Source: Methanomethylovorans sp. PtaU1.Bin073 (GTDB lineage Archaea > Halobacteriota > Methanosarcinia > Methanosarcinales > Methanosarcinaceae). From it: a stretch of DNA of 62,501 bases. The stretch's first letter is position 1. Each line of letters starts with the position of its first letter. The stretch is from the NCBI GenBank assembly GCA_002067265.1, contig MVQW01000269.1:1-62501 (forward strand), written 5' to 3'. Below, piece after piece: positions 28,124-37,974 of this stretch. Under the pieces are notes generated by a model. That model saw nothing but the letters and a program-made list of their open reading frames with translations. It ran no database searches and was not told the origin of the DNA. Both the position numbers and the translations under genes were made by a program.

Positions 28124-29413
28124 ATGAGTAATGATAACAAAATATTCATTTCCTATTCTCATAAAAACATGGATTTAGCAAATGAAATTGATAATGCTAT
28201 TTACAAAAAGGGAATTAGAGCTACAAGGGATATTAGAGATGTAAAATGTTCCCAAAGTTTCAAAGAGTTCATGAAAAGTATTGGAAAACATGACATTGTT
28301 TTGATGTTAATTAGTGATCATTATCTTAAGTCTCAAGCTTGTATGTTTGAAGTCATTGAGGCTATGAAAGAATCAGACTACAAAGAAAGGATAATACCAA
28401 TTGTAAGTGAAGACGTATGTTTCAACTTGAAAGGGATAATATATCTTGAATATTGGGAAGAAAAGAGAAAGTTGATAGAGAATACTATAAAGGAACATCG
28501 CCCAGAGGCAATAAAGCCTTTGGAAGAAGAAAGAGATGAGATTATACTTATTGAAAATAATATTATGAAATTTATTGCTACAATTAGAGATCTAAAATAT
28601 ATATCTTTTAAAGAATTGAACAATCAATATACAAGTTTATATGAAGCAATAGGAATAGAAACCGCTAATATATCAACAGATTATGGGGTTGTTACTGAAA
28701 AAGACGTTAGTTTTGGATTTGTAAGAAGGTGCTTTATAAATGTTTTAATGGATAATGCCTATCCCAAATGTGAAATCAAAGAGGCTTTAAAAGAGATTAT
28801 ATTTTCTTTGAGGCAGAATAATGATGTTATTTGGATATTTGCTTATAATAAGTTAGATGATATTCCAAAAACAAACTGGTTTTGCAGAGGTTACTGGGTC
28901 TCGCCCAATCTTGATCAAAGATGGCATCCGGGAAAAATGGAACCTAATGATCAGATTGAGGATATCCAGATTATATGGAATGATGAATATGAAAGCCGTA
29001 GAGAAATATACAAATCTCATTCTGGGACGAAAAGAGAGTTACTAGAATTTGCAGATCCATTATTGAAACAAGTGGTTCCAATAGCAAAAACGGCAATAGA
29101 GAAATTTAATCAGTTCCAGAATGGAAATATCAGCGATGACGAATTCCTTGAGTATATGCAAAAAAATCGGCAAATTGTGCGTGAATTATATTCAAAATCT
29201 GGAGAAAGAATGTTTGCAACATATGAATGTGAAGATTTTGTCCAAAAGTTTGATAATTTATTTGCAATCGTTGATAATATGTTCTTATACTATTCAAAAG
29301 AACATATGAATACATGGCCTACTGAAAGTAAGAGAGTAATGATGAAAGGTGAAATAGACCGCTTTTACAAGGAATTAGAAAAATTACATTATGAAAGAGA
29401 TAAATTAAAATAA
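28124..29413 (+). CDS. TIR-domain protein, probable defence effector
   Basis: 429 residues. The first about 130 residues form a TIR domain: KIFISYSHKN at 6-15, IVLMLISDHYLKSQACMFEV with Glu as the expected catalytic position, and IIPIV. TIR domains of prokaryotic defence proteins hydrolyse NAD+. The C-terminal 290 residues are helical and of unknown class, perhaps the sensor. No partner (SIR2, Thoeris ThsA, STING) is adjacent, so it may be a single-gene system or a regulatory TIR protein. A T-rich tract after the stop could terminate transcription. Confidence 0.75.
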   Translation: MSNDNKIFISYSHKNMDLANEIDNAIYKKGIRATRDIRDVKCSQSFKEFMKSIGKHDIVLMLISDHYLKSQACMFEVIEAMKESDYKERIIPIVSEDVCFNLKGIIYLEYWEEKRKLIENTIKEHRPEAIKPLEEERDEIILIENNIMKFIATIRDLKYISFKELNNQYTSLYEAIGIETANISTDYGVVTEKDVSFGFVRRCFINVLMDNAYPKCEIKEALKEIIFSLRQNNDVIWIFAYNKLDDIPKTNWFCRGYWVSPNLDQRWHPGKMEPNDQIEDIQIIWNDEYESRREIYKSHSGTKRELLEFADPLLKQVVPIAKTAIEKFNQFQNGNISDDEFLEYMQKNRQIVRELYSKSGERMFATYECEDFVQKFDNLFAIVDNMFLYYSKEHMNTWPTESKRVMMKGEIDRFYKELEKLHYERDKLK

Positions 29414-29609
29414 TTTTTTCGTCTTTTTTTGGGCTTAACTTTGGGTACAAAATCCAAGTGAACGGCACACAGAAATGAATATTCAAATTTTGAAGAATGG
29501 TTTTTGTACCACTTATGCACAAGCGTACAAAAAATTCAAGTTAACTATATCCCCTCTACATTGCGCGAGGTATCTGATTCTAACTTTTTACTGATAAATA
29601 TATGAGTTT

Positions 29610-29756
29610 CTACCTCACTTCAACCAGACACACTAACCCAGCATGTTCTTTTAATTCTAATTCTGTACCTTTCTTCCATCCTTTGAGATCCGCAATACTT
29701 TTAGGGATGGTTATACTAAGTCTTCCTGAGGATTCCTGGATTTTAACTTTTGACAT
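29610..29756 (-). CDS. AbrB/SpoVT-type DNA-binding protein
   Basis: 48 residues. The sequence VKIQESSGRLSITIPKSIA followed by GWKKGTELEL is the swapped-hairpin AbrB fold. Such proteins are transcription factors or the antitoxin half of toxin-antitoxin pairs; no toxin is visible beside it. It is the last gene before the right end of the element. Confidence 0.75.
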   Translation of the reverse strand: MSKVKIQESSGRLSITIPKSIADLKGWKKGTELELKEHAGLVCLVEVR

Positions 29757-29883
29757 GAAATCACCTTATACTATACATTAATGTAGAAGTTATAGATAAG
29801 GATAATGAAACACCTTTTTGAAGGATTGCCAAGAAAGAGAATTTGATGGTAAAAAGAATGTGTTAACCAAAAGTTATATACAC

Positions 29884-29890
29884 TCCACGA
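29884..29890 (+). repeat. Right attachment core (attR)
   Basis: TCCACGA matches the left junction. The codon phase is the same, so excision would restore the split gene. Confidence 0.6.
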
Positions 29891-31013
29891 CATAATACCT
29901 GCCATCTACCTGGGAGTGCCTAACTCGGATATGGCACTGGCAGTGCTCCCCGGACACCAGTTACTGCTCGACGGCAGAGGACCCGAGGCCATACGTCTTT
30001 CAGCTATGGGAAGCGCGGGTTCTGTGATTGTATCCATCATCCTGCTTTTGCCTTTTGGGATCCTGCTGTACACAATATACCCACTGATACAGGATTACAT
30101 TGGCTGGATGCTCCTCTTCATAGCTTTGCTGATGATCATAACAGAGAAAGGCGAGTACGTACCCGGCCAGGGATCCCTGGTTCGTTACAGGCATATTTTT
30201 TATGCATTTGTAGTGTTCGTGCTGAGTGGGCTGCTGGGCATCTTTGCGTTCGGGAAAGAAAACTTGGCAAACTCACTGTTCGAATCGGATAGTCCATCTA
30301 TACTCCTTCCTCTGTTAAGCGGCCTGTTTGGAGCTTCCCAGCTGATAGTAAGTCTGACGACTGGTTCAGTAATCCCGCCCCAGCGCACTTCGCTGATCAC
30401 CCTGCCTGTTAACAGAACAATAAAAGCAATTGCTTCGGGAAGTTTTGCAGGTTCTTTTGTAGCCTGGCTGCCGGGAGTATCGTCTTCTGTTGCCACATTG
30501 CTGGCAGAACAGGTAAGCAGGATACGCGGCAATCAAAATTCCGGCAGTATTGCATCCGAAGACCCGCTGGATGAAGCCAGAGAATTCATCGTATCAGTGT
30601 CAGGTGTTAACACTGCCAATGCCGTTTTTGGCCTGTTCGTTTTTTTCTTCATTGGTAGGGCCCGTAACGGCGCAATAGTGGCGATATCATCTTTTCTGGA
30701 GCCATCGGCGATCGATATACCTATTATCCTTATTCTGCTATGTGTGGTGATACTTGCGTCTATGTTTTCCTATTATTCAACTATCAGGATTGGAAATACC
30801 ATTCACCTGTTCATGGAGAAAATAGACTACAGGAAACTTAGCATCGCAGTACTGACAGGTCTTGTAATTATGGTCGCCGTATTCACAGGGGTCTTCGGGA
30901 TCATAATCTTCCTCATGGCCACATCTATAGGACTACTGCCATCTTTCATGCATGTAAGAAAAAGTAATGCAATGGGTGTGATCTTACTGCCGGTTATCCT
31001 GTATTTCCTGTAA
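29889..31013 (+). pseudogene. C-terminal portion of the split TctA/DUF112-type membrane protein
   Basis: 374 codons in frame with the N-terminal fragment, once the element is removed. It begins with DIIPAIYLGVPNSD and includes LPGHQLLLDGRG, typical of the TctA family, then about eight transmembrane helices. A GTG at 29916 or ATG 29931 could start a truncated protein, but without the first membrane segments. Reads across attL and attR would show whether excised cells express the full gene. Confidence 0.85.
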
Positions 31014-31020
31014 ATGCAGA

Positions 31021-31785
31021 TTATTGCTGAAAACCATTGACCATCTGCATCATGTTATCCTTGATCTGTGCCACGGCATCCACCCACTTGCCTCCCACAT
31101 CAATGGGTGCCAAGCCTTCGAGATCTGCCCGGACAAGATCCTCATCATAGGGTATCTCGCCAAGTACAGGTATCCCAAGAGCCTTAAGCTGAGGTGTTAG
31201 GTTCACAGACTTCCCTTTGTTGATGACCGCTGCCAGATGTTTTACACCTATATCCTCGGAAAGGTGCTTGATCCTTTCAGCGGTTTCCAGTGAACGCTTA
31301 CCCGGTTCAACAACGACTATCATAAGATCGATGCCCTTCGTGGTGCCTCTGCCCAGATGCTCGATACCTGCTTCCATATCAAGTATCACTGCACTTTTAT
31401 CCTTCAGTACTACATGCCTGAGGAATGCCTTAAGGAAAGAGGATGCAGGACACATGCAGCCGCTACCGCCGGTATCAATGGTGCCCATCACAAGCATCTT
31501 TACATTGTCAGGACCCACGACACCAAACCTGTCTACGATATCGTCAACTTTGGGATTGAACTTGAACATGCCTCCTTTCTCACCTGCCCGCTCTTCGATC
31601 ATATCCTGATAGTCAGTGAGAGGATTAGGAGGATTGCTTATGCCGATGGATGAAGCGAGGTTCATATCTGCATCAGCATCTATGGCCACTACATCAAAAC
31701 CATCCCTTGCAAGCATCCGCGCAAGAGTACCTGAAAGTGTGGTCTTACCTACACCGCCTTTACCTGTGACAGCAATTTTCACCAT
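31021..31785 (-). CDS. cooC: CooC-type ATPase for CO dehydrogenase nickel insertion
   Basis: 254 residues. Deviant Walker A GKGGVGKTT (8-16), DADADMNLASS near 37-47, and the CxC motif GCMCP (Cys110 and Cys112), which in CooC dimers binds nickel. It uses ATP to deliver nickel to the C-cluster of CO dehydrogenase/acetyl-CoA synthase. No cdh genes are in the window, so the exact target is inferred. It converges with the split membrane gene, 7 bp between stops. Confidence 0.8.
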   Translation of the reverse strand: MVKIAVTGKGGVGKTTLSGTLARMLARDGFDVVAIDADADMNLASSIGISNPPNPLTDYQDMIEERAGEKGGMFKFNPKVDDIVDRFGVVGPDNVKMLVMGTIDTGGSGCMCPASSFLKAFLRHVVLKDKSAVILDMEAGIEHLGRGTTKGIDLMIVVVEPGKRSLETAERIKHLSEDIGVKHLAAVINKGKSVNLTPQLKALGIPVLGEIPYDEDLVRADLEGLAPIDVGGKWVDAVAQIKDNMMQMVNGFQQ

Positions 31786-31971
31786 GCATTGAACAGGGTC
31801 ATTATATAAATTATACCTTCCGGTATCCTGTTATTATATGACCTGAAAGCTATATATTGATGCAGCCGATGTAAATATAATAAACATGAACTTGACTTTT
31901 TCATATATTAGTGTCAGCGTTTATGTAACATCATTTATATTCGCCAATATCGATCGTTGCTGAGGCAGAGA

Positions 31972-32847
31972 ATGGATGAAAGATACCGGCAGATAAAAAA
32001 TATAATGATCCAGGTCCTGTTCCTGAACCTTGCGGTCTCCTTTGCCAAGATCGGCTATGGCTTGCTAACCAATACTCTCAGTATGCAATCCGATGGTTAT
32101 CATTCCATGTTCGACGGTGTTTCCAATATAGTGGGCCTGATAGGCATACAGGCAGCTTCCAAGCCTCCTGACTCAGAACACCCCTATGGGCATCGCAAGT
32201 TCGAAACAATGGCATCTGTTTTCATCGCTGTGTTGCTTATGTTTGCCGGCTTTAATATAGTGAACTCAGCTTTACATAGATTAGGAACTGGGACGATACC
32301 CGAAGTGACCACATTTAGTTTCCTTGTCATGATCGGTACCATGGCAATTAACTACATGGTAACTACCTACGAACACCGTAATGGAGTAAAATTACAAAGC
32401 GAAGTGCTGATAGCTGATTCCATGCACACCAAAAGCGACATTTATGTATCCATTTCTGTCATTCTGGGACTTGTTTCCATAAAAGCGGGTTTCCCCATCC
32501 TTGATCCGATAATAGCGATCATAATTTCAGGGATCATCGTCTATACAGGCATAAGGATAATTATGAAAAGCTCTTCCGTTCTGTGTGATACGTGTCAGCT
32601 CAATGCTGAAGAAATACATAACGTAGTATGTGCAGTGGAAGGAGTTATCGGCTGCAGCAATATAAGGAGCAGAGGGACTGCAGGTCACATATACATCGAC
32701 CTGCATGTGGAAGTGCATCCTACAATGCCTACTCTCAGGTCTCATGATATTGCCGATACTGTGGAATATGAACTGAAACAGCATTTTGAAGGTGTCCAGG
32801 ATGTTGTCATCCATATAGAACCAGCTCCACTTGAAGCCGCATCATGA
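31972..32847 (+). CDS. Cation diffusion facilitator (CDF) transporter
   Basis: 291 residues from ATG 31972, preceded by GAGG at 31962; a TTG at 31957 is the alternative. Six transmembrane helices are seen. Metal-site residues include SDGYHSMFDG (about 40) and the paired DSMHTKSD near residue 150. A C-terminal cytoplasmic ferredoxin-like domain carries His-rich segments (HIYIDLHVEVHP). CDF proteins export Zn2+, Fe2+ or Mn2+ against protons. The gene is followed at 51 bp by aroC. Confidence 0.9.
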   Translation: MDERYRQIKNIMIQVLFLNLAVSFAKIGYGLLTNTLSMQSDGYHSMFDGVSNIVGLIGIQAASKPPDSEHPYGHRKFETMASVFIAVLLMFAGFNIVNSALHRLGTGTIPEVTTFSFLVMIGTMAINYMVTTYEHRNGVKLQSEVLIADSMHTKSDIYVSISVILGLVSIKAGFPILDPIIAIIISGIIVYTGIRIIMKSSSVLCDTCQLNAEEIHNVVCAVEGVIGCSNIRSRGTAGHIYIDLHVEVHPTMPTLRSHDIADTVEYELKQHFEGVQDVVIHIEPAPLEAAS

Positions 32848-32898
32848 ATTGGGATGAGCGGGATAAACTATAAGATAAGTAAGGATGATTTACTAACG

Positions 32899-33990
32899 AT
32901 GTCTGGGAACACTTTTGGAACTGTTTTTAAAGTCACCACCTGGGGTGAATCACATGGCAATGCCCTGGGAGTAGTGGTGGATGGAACTCCTGCAGGTCTG
33001 CTTCTTGATGCCTCCGTGATACAGAAGGAACTGGACAGGCGAAGACCCGGACAAAGCAGTGCCTCTACATCACGCAACGAATCCGATACCGTAGAGATAC
33101 TGTCAGGCGTGTTCGAGGGAAAGACCACTGGCATGCCCATATCCATGATGGTCCGCAACAAGGATGCAAACTCAAGTGCCTATGATTATCTGCGGGCGAT
33201 CCCAAGACCCGGACATGCAGATCTGTTGTACAGGGACAAATATGGTATCCGGGACCACAGAGGCGGAGGCAGGTCATCCGGCAGGGAAACCCTTGGCAGG
33301 GTAGCTGCAGGCGCCATTGCAAAACATTTGCTTTCCTCTTATGGGATCACCGTTTTTGCACATGTCATCGAATTGGGCGGTATTGTCGCTTCCGAGTTGT
33401 CCTTTACCGAAGTGATGGATAATGTGGAAAAAACTCCTGTGCGTTGCGCTGACCTTAAAATGGCTCCAAGAATGATGCAAGCGGTCGAAGATGCCCGCAA
33501 AGAAGGTGACAGTCTTGGCGGTGTCGTGGAAATCATTGCCATTGGAGTTCCAAGAGGTCTTGGAGAACCGGTATTTGATAAGCTGGACGCTGATATTGCA
33601 AAGGCACTGATGAGCATAGGCGCTGTAAAGGGATTAGAGATCGGTGCAGGTTTTGCAAGTGCGCGCATGAAAGGCAGCCAGATGAACGATCCGTTCATAG
33701 TAAAAGACGGACAGATCACATGTCCGACCAACAACGCAGGCGGTATAATTGGCGGCATATCCACAGGGCTTCCTATTATATGCAGGATCGCGGTCAAACC
33801 TACGCCATCTATCTCAAAGAAGCAGAGTACAGTGGATATGGAAAAGGTCCAGGAATGCGAGATAGAGGTCCATGGAAGACACGATCCGACCATACCACCC
33901 CGGCTTGTGCCAGTGGCTGAGGCGATGGTTGCGATCGTGCTTGCAGATCACATGCTGCGCAGCGGTTTCATCGATCCGGCATCTGTTTGA
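32899..33990 (+). CDS. aroC: Chorismate synthase
   Basis: 363 residues from ATG 32899; the family begins MSGNTFG, so the 15-residue upstream extension is rejected. Signatures: GESHG at about 16-20, RRRPGQ near 48, [13 protein letters not shown] near 118-130, and the C-terminal RHDPTIPPR. It converts EPSP to chorismate, the last step of the shikimate pathway, using reduced FMN. Confidence 0.97.
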   Translation: MSGNTFGTVFKVTTWGESHGNALGVVVDGTPAGLLLDASVIQKELDRRRPGQSSASTSRNESDTVEILSGVFEGKTTGMPISMMVRNKDANSSAYDYLRAIPRPGHADLLYRDKYGIRDHRGGGRSSGRETLGRVAAGAIAKHLLSSYGITVFAHVIELGGIVASELSFTEVMDNVEKTPVRCADLKMAPRMMQAVEDARKEGDSLGGVVEIIAIGVPRGLGEPVFDKLDADIAKALMSIGAVKGLEIGAGFASARMKGSQMNDPFIVKDGQITCPTNNAGGIIGGISTGLPIICRIAVKPTPSISKKQSTVDMEKVQECEIEVHGRHDPTIPPRLVPVAEAMVAIVLADHMLRSGFIDPASV

Positions 33991-34068
33991 TGCAGAGGGT
34001 TTTTGATAGGAACTGCATGTGAATCTTTTTTTTCCTGCCCATATAATAAAAGACGGAATTATGGCTCC

Positions 34069-34198
34069 GTAGAAAACATTCATATTATGTTTAACCACCG
34101 GGTTTACAGAAAATGCGAAAAGTTATTCATCTCCGTGAACTCTGTGTACTCTGTGGTTGCATCTGCCCACAGTTGAGATCGTAGCGGAAGATTTCTAC
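34069..34198. repeat. MITE-like repeat, copy 1
   Basis: About 130 bp with terminal GTAGAAA and TTTCTAC, and an internal dyad built from AACCAC...GTGGTT. It shares the block TCCGTGAACTCTGTGTACTC with copy 2. No open reading frame. Confidence 0.7.
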
Positions 34199-34241
34199 AG
34201 AGCCAGCCTACGGGCTTATATTGTAAGATAAAATAGGCTTT

Positions 34242-34378
34242 GTAGAAAACATATTATGTTTTAACCACTGAGTTCACAGAGAACACAGAGGATGGCAATA
34301 TTTATTCATCTCCGTGAACTCTGTGTACTCTGTGGTTGCATCTGCCCACAGTTGGGATTGTAGCGTGACGATTTCTAC
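34242..34378. repeat. MITE-like repeat, copy 2
   Basis: About 137 bp, same termini and order as copy 1. The internal inverted repeat is better preserved: AACCACTGAGTTCACAGAG near the left and its complement-like CTCTGTGTACTCTGTGGTT near the right. The 450-bp gap 33991-34440 holds only these repeats and a short GGCC dyad (34408-34422) that may terminate the ferritin operon. Confidence 0.7.
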
Positions 34379-34440
34379 TAAACCATAAAATAAAAAATAG
34401 AGAGGTTCAGGCCTTTCTTAGGCCATGAGCCTTTACAGGA

Positions 34441-34938
34441 TCAATCTCTGCGCTGTAACAGCTCGATGTCTTCCATCACTGCCTGCAGATCATCCTCATG
34501 CTCTATTTCATCAGTGAGGATCTGCAATACAATGTTGTATGTCACAGGGTCCTTATCCTTGACCATCTGGAGGATATCGTTGTACACCTGGATGGCACAC
34601 TGTTCTCCTTTGATGTTCTGCTCAAGGATCTTTTTTACAAATGGGTCCGCCGGAGCGTCGTAGCCGCAGTGTGAAAGCTTTTCCCATTCCGCAGGGGACA
34701 GCACTGGTATTCCTCCAAGCTGCACGATCCTGCTGGATAACATATCAGCATGGCGCAGTTCATCGGTTGCATGTTGTATCAGTTCTGCAGCGGCTTCTTC
34801 CTTCATGGGGCCCTTGATCACCTTTGCGCCCACCCAGTACTGGTAATAGGCAAACCACTCATCTGCGAGTGCTCTGTTGAGTTCAGCTATCAGTTCTTCG
34901 GCATTGATCCCTAAGATCTCTATTCCTTTAGTTCCCAT
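34441..34938 (-). CDS. Ferritin-like diiron protein
   Basis: 165 residues in a four-helix bundle pattern. Iron ligands fit ferritin/Dps-like proteins: EWFAYYQYW near 28-36, ELRHADML near 70, GEQCAIQVYNDI near 118, and DEIEHEDDL near 150. It probably stores iron or removes peroxide. It lies 40 bp after the peroxiredoxin gene and is likely in the same transcript. Confidence 0.85.
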   Translation of the reverse strand: MGTKGIEILGINAEELIAELNRALADEWFAYYQYWVGAKVIKGPMKEEAAAELIQHATDELRHADMLSSRIVQLGGIPVLSPAEWEKLSHCGYDAPADPFVKKILEQNIKGEQCAIQVYNDILQMVKDKDPVTYNIVLQILTDEIEHEDDLQAVMEDIELLQRRD

Positions 34939-34978
34939 TGATCCTCAGCTCCGGATATACTCTATTATGTCTGTTTCC

Positions 34979-35659
34979 TTAGTGCTTCGTCTCTTTCTTA
35001 AAGCAGATGAACCAGTCCAGGCAATACTTGCCCTCTTCCTTTTGCTCGACGCGCTCTTTTGCAACGCCGCATGAACCCGGTGGCGGGATAATGACGTCTT
35101 CTCCAGGCTGCCAGTTGGCAGGAGTTGCAATACCTTCAGCATCGGATTTCTGCATGGCCAGCAATAACCTTTTGATCTCGGCCATGTTCCTGCCGTTGGA
35201 CAGGGGGTAATAAAGCACAGCTCTTACCTTTGCTTTTGGGTCGATGATGAAAACCGCTCTTACTGCCTGTGTGTTAGAAGCGTTAGGTTGGACCATTCCG
35301 AACTTCTTTGCAACGTCCATCCTGAGATCTTCGATAACAGGGAAATTGACCTCCACATTCTTCATACCCCTGAACTCGATCTTCTCTTTGATGGTCCTAA
35401 GCCATGCGATGTGAGCATATATACTGTCGATGGAAAGACCAATGAGCTCTGTGTTGAGTTTCTTGAACTCGTCCTGCATGGAAGCAAAGGTCATGAACTC
35501 AGTGGTACATACGGGAGTGAAATCAGCGGGGTGGCTGAACAGGATCACCCATTTACCTTTATAATCTTCCGGGAACTTGATCTCTCCCATTGTGGTCTTT
35601 GCTGTGAAATTCGGTGCATCGTCGCCTATTAAAGGCATAGTTACTCTTTCTTCATCCAT
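34979..35659 (-). CDS. Peroxiredoxin, Prx6-type
   Basis: 226 residues from ATG 35659, with AAGGAGG 8 nt upstream. The peroxidatic Cys51 is in PADFTPVCTTEF. Downstream Cys residues near the C-terminus (GSCGVAKER and YCLDWFICF) can serve as resolving thiols. It reduces peroxides. The start overlaps the end of the Fur-type regulator gene by 8 bp, so the two are co-translated. Confidence 0.95.
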   Translation of the reverse strand: MDEERVTMPLIGDDAPNFTAKTTMGEIKFPEDYKGKWVILFSHPADFTPVCTTEFMTFASMQDEFKKLNTELIGLSIDSIYAHIAWLRTIKEKIEFRGMKNVEVNFPVIEDLRMDVAKKFGMVQPNASNTQAVRAVFIIDPKAKVRAVLYYPLSNGRNMAEIKRLLLAMQKSDAEGIATPANWQPGEDVIIPPPGSCGVAKERVEQKEEGKYCLDWFICFKKETKH

Positions 35660-36107
35660 TTCTGTTATCCTCCTTACATTTCTTACATTTTCCATAGAAA
35701 TTAGTGTTCACTGAATCGATACTGAATCCTTCTATATCGCCAGCTATCTTCATTGAATAATCGAACAGTTCTTCTGACTCAAAATCCTCTATCCTCCCAC
35801 ACTCCCGACAGATAAGGTGATGGTGCGGTACGAAATTAGCTTCAAACCTTGTTATCCCTTTTACATTCACCTCCTCAAGCAATCCTCTCTCAGAAAGGAA
35901 TTTGAGATTCTTGTAGACCGTAGCTTTGCTTATGCGGGTCAGCTTCTTCCTGACACCGTCATAGACCTCGTCTACGGTGGGATGACCCTTGTGCTCCCGC
36001 AGGAAAGCTATTATCTCCACTCTTTGATTAGTGTATTTCATATCAGCTTTTCCTGTTATTTCCAATGTCATTTCCCCTGTACTTGCCTCTAAAGACGATT
36101 TTGCCAT
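35652..36107 (-). CDS. Fur/PerR-family metalloregulator
   Basis: 151 residues. The N-terminal winged helix has KYTNQRVEIIAFLREHKGHPTV and ISKATVYKNL (about 45-95). The metal-binding C-terminus has HHHLICRECG and a second CKKC pair near residue 140. It probably senses peroxide or iron and controls its own operon with peroxiredoxin and ferritin. The AT-rich region upstream (36108-36314) is the likely operator. Confidence 0.92.
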   Translation of the reverse strand: MAKSSLEASTGEMTLEITGKADMKYTNQRVEIIAFLREHKGHPTVDEVYDGVRKKLTRISKATVYKNLKFLSERGLLEEVNVKGITRFEANFVPHHHLICRECGRIEDFESEELFDYSMKIAGDIEGFSIDSVNTNFYGKCKKCKEDNRNG

Positions 36108-36277
36108 ATATGGGATGATAATTGATTCTAAATAATACTAATTCCTATTTAATATTTGTGTTCAACTAAAAAGGGTTATCAAATAGATCTGATTCTCAAT
36201 ATTTCTTATCAAAAATCACATAACATTGATTTGTTCTTTGAATGAACGCACATCAAAATTTGGTAGCAAAGGTTCAG

Positions 36278-36286
36278 TTTATATAT
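36278..36286 (+). promoter_or_regulatory. TATA box of the exonuclease III gene
   Basis: TTTATATAT lies about 30 bp before the ATG at 36315, implying a nearly leaderless transcript. Confidence 0.5.
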
Positions 36287-36314
36287 CCACCTGTACAATA
36301 AAATCAGGATTAAG

Positions 36315-37088
36315 ATGAGCAGGATCAAGATGCTTTCATGGAATGTAAATGGCCTTCGGGCTGCTTATAAAAAAGGATTTATGGAAATTTTCACAGCACA
36401 TGGGCCAGATATTCTCTGCCTTCAGGAAACAAAGGCACAGGAGGACCAGTTACCTTCCGCTCTGCGGCATGTGGCCGGATATAAAGCATATTTTTCCTCC
36501 GCAGAGAAAAAAGGATATAGTGGAGTGGCCCTATACACAAAACAAGAACCAGTAGAGGTCAGCTATGAGCTGGGAACTGCCAAGTTCGATGGTGAAGGCA
36601 GGATCATAGCTTCTGATTTCGGGGATTTCATGCTCTTTAACGTCTATTTCCCCAACGGAAAAGCCTCTAAGGAGCGGCTTGATTTTAAAATGGGGTTCTA
36701 TGATAGATTTCTGGATCACCTTGATGCTCTTAAAGCCCAGGGCAGGAAACTCATAATTTGCGGAGATGTAAATACGGCACACAGGGAAATAGACCTGGCA
36801 CGCCCAAAGGAGAATGAGAAAGTATCAGGTTTTCTGCCCCAGGAAAGAGCCTGGATAGATAAATTAATAGAACATGGATATCTGGATACGTTTCGCATGT
36901 TCAGCGATCAGCCTGACCAGTACACATGGTGGGACATGAAAACAAAGGCAAGGGAAAGGAATGTGGGCTGGAGGATAGATTACTTCTTTGCCAGTGACAA
37001 TTTAAAGAATAACATAACATCTGCCTTTATCCTGCCGGAGGTCATGGGTTCGGACCACTGTCCCATTGGTATTGAGTTGGACATATGA
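36315..37088 (+). CDS. xth: Exonuclease III family AP endonuclease
   Basis: 257 residues. [10 protein letters not shown] near the N-terminus, LCLQETKAQ with the catalytic Glu near 36, GDVNTAH near 150, and [11 protein letters not shown] at the end give the full set. It cleaves DNA at abasic sites in base excision repair. Confidence 0.95.
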   Translation: MSRIKMLSWNVNGLRAAYKKGFMEIFTAHGPDILCLQETKAQEDQLPSALRHVAGYKAYFSSAEKKGYSGVALYTKQEPVEVSYELGTAKFDGEGRIIASDFGDFMLFNVYFPNGKASKERLDFKMGFYDRFLDHLDALKAQGRKLIICGDVNTAHREIDLARPKENEKVSGFLPQERAWIDKLIEHGYLDTFRMFSDQPDQYTWWDMKTKARERNVGWRIDYFFASDNLKNNITSAFILPEVMGSDHCPIGIELDI

Positions 37089-37218
37089 TATTTACAGTTG
37101 CAAAAGCTAAGTAAAATATTGCAATTTGTCCCGGAATACAACTGATCACATGGCAATTAAAGCTAAATAGTATTGTTCCAAGTACTGATAAGAGTACTTG
37201 AAAAATGAGGTATTTAAC

Positions 37219-37362
37219 TTGGTCGTAACTTTGCAAGAGCATTCAGGACAATTCAGACTTACAATTTCAAGGGATGTAGTGGATATGGACGGATTGCAGA
37301 AGGGAAATAAGTCTAGGATTATTGAGGTTCAGGGATATTTAGTATTGGAACCTGTTAGATGA
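37219..37362 (+). CDS. AbrB/SpoVT-type DNA-binding protein with TTG start
   Basis: 47 residues: QEHSGQFRLTISRDVVD then LQKGNKSRIIEV matches the AbrB swapped hairpin. The frame has no ATG; TTG at 37219 follows GAGG (37207-37210) by 8 nt and is the best start. No toxin gene is adjacent. Confidence 0.6.
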   Translation: MVVTLQEHSGQFRLTISRDVVDMDGLQKGNKSRIIEVQGYLVLEPVR

Positions 37363-37974
37363 AGCCTGCATGACAGGAAGTACATGTTAGGCATTTGAAT
37401 AGTTTCATAGCAGTTTCCTTATTCTCCACATCAATTGTACCCGGATGCACGGCATCATTTTCAACTATATACTAATATTTAAACGACTGTTGAATCTTTG
37501 GCTAAAGCACATTTTTAATTAAGAAATTGATATTTTGGTTGAGCTTCTTCTTTGGATCTATTACAAAAAGAATTGTTAATATTTGCAAGCTAATCTTAAA
37601 AGTGCTGCTGCTTTTGGAGATAACTCTACTATGTTCCTAGCTTCCATAAATAGGCCATATACACAATGATCTGACAAATCTCCACACAGTCCAGTGGCAC
37701 ACCTGTTACACTAAAAACTTTGGGAATGCCCTCGAGATTTGCCTGTTGTGATTAAAAAAGAACTGAGGGAAGTTATGAAGCAAACTCAATATTATTTACT
37801 TAAAAATTGTGTATGATTTCTAAAAGCAAATTGATTGAGTTATGATTATTACACTATTATTCTTGGTATGTATAGAAATAGTGTAATAGTTCTATTTATT
37901 ACTTTTAAAAACTATGTTTATTAAAGATATGTTTTAAAAAGTGTTATATAGAAAAACGTGTTATATGCCAGTAA
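37363..37974. other. AT-rich region with decayed sequence before the R-M genes
   Basis: 612 bp without an intact gene. On the minus strand, 37576-37710 encodes 44 residues, including CNRCATGLCGDLSDHC and then a helical tail. It is preceded directly by an in-frame TAG and 24 or so further open codons with no start. This looks like a gene remnant. Confidence 0.35.

Larger units (their letters stand above)
16518..29890. mobile_element. Integrated element of 13.4 kb with tyrosine recombinase
   Basis: The element is bounded by TCCACGA at 16518-16524 and 29884-29890, and splits a membrane-protein gene. Its integrase is the first gene inside the left end. It is visibly richer in A+T than the flanks and consists mostly of unassigned genes. 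Cargo includes a replication helicase operon, an inverted iteron-like array, winged-helix and RHH regulators, a TIR protein and an AbrB protein. No capsid, terminase or conjugation genes are recognised. It is therefore more likely a plasmid-like integrative element than a provirus, though viral genes without recognisable homology cannot be excluded. Confidence 0.85.
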
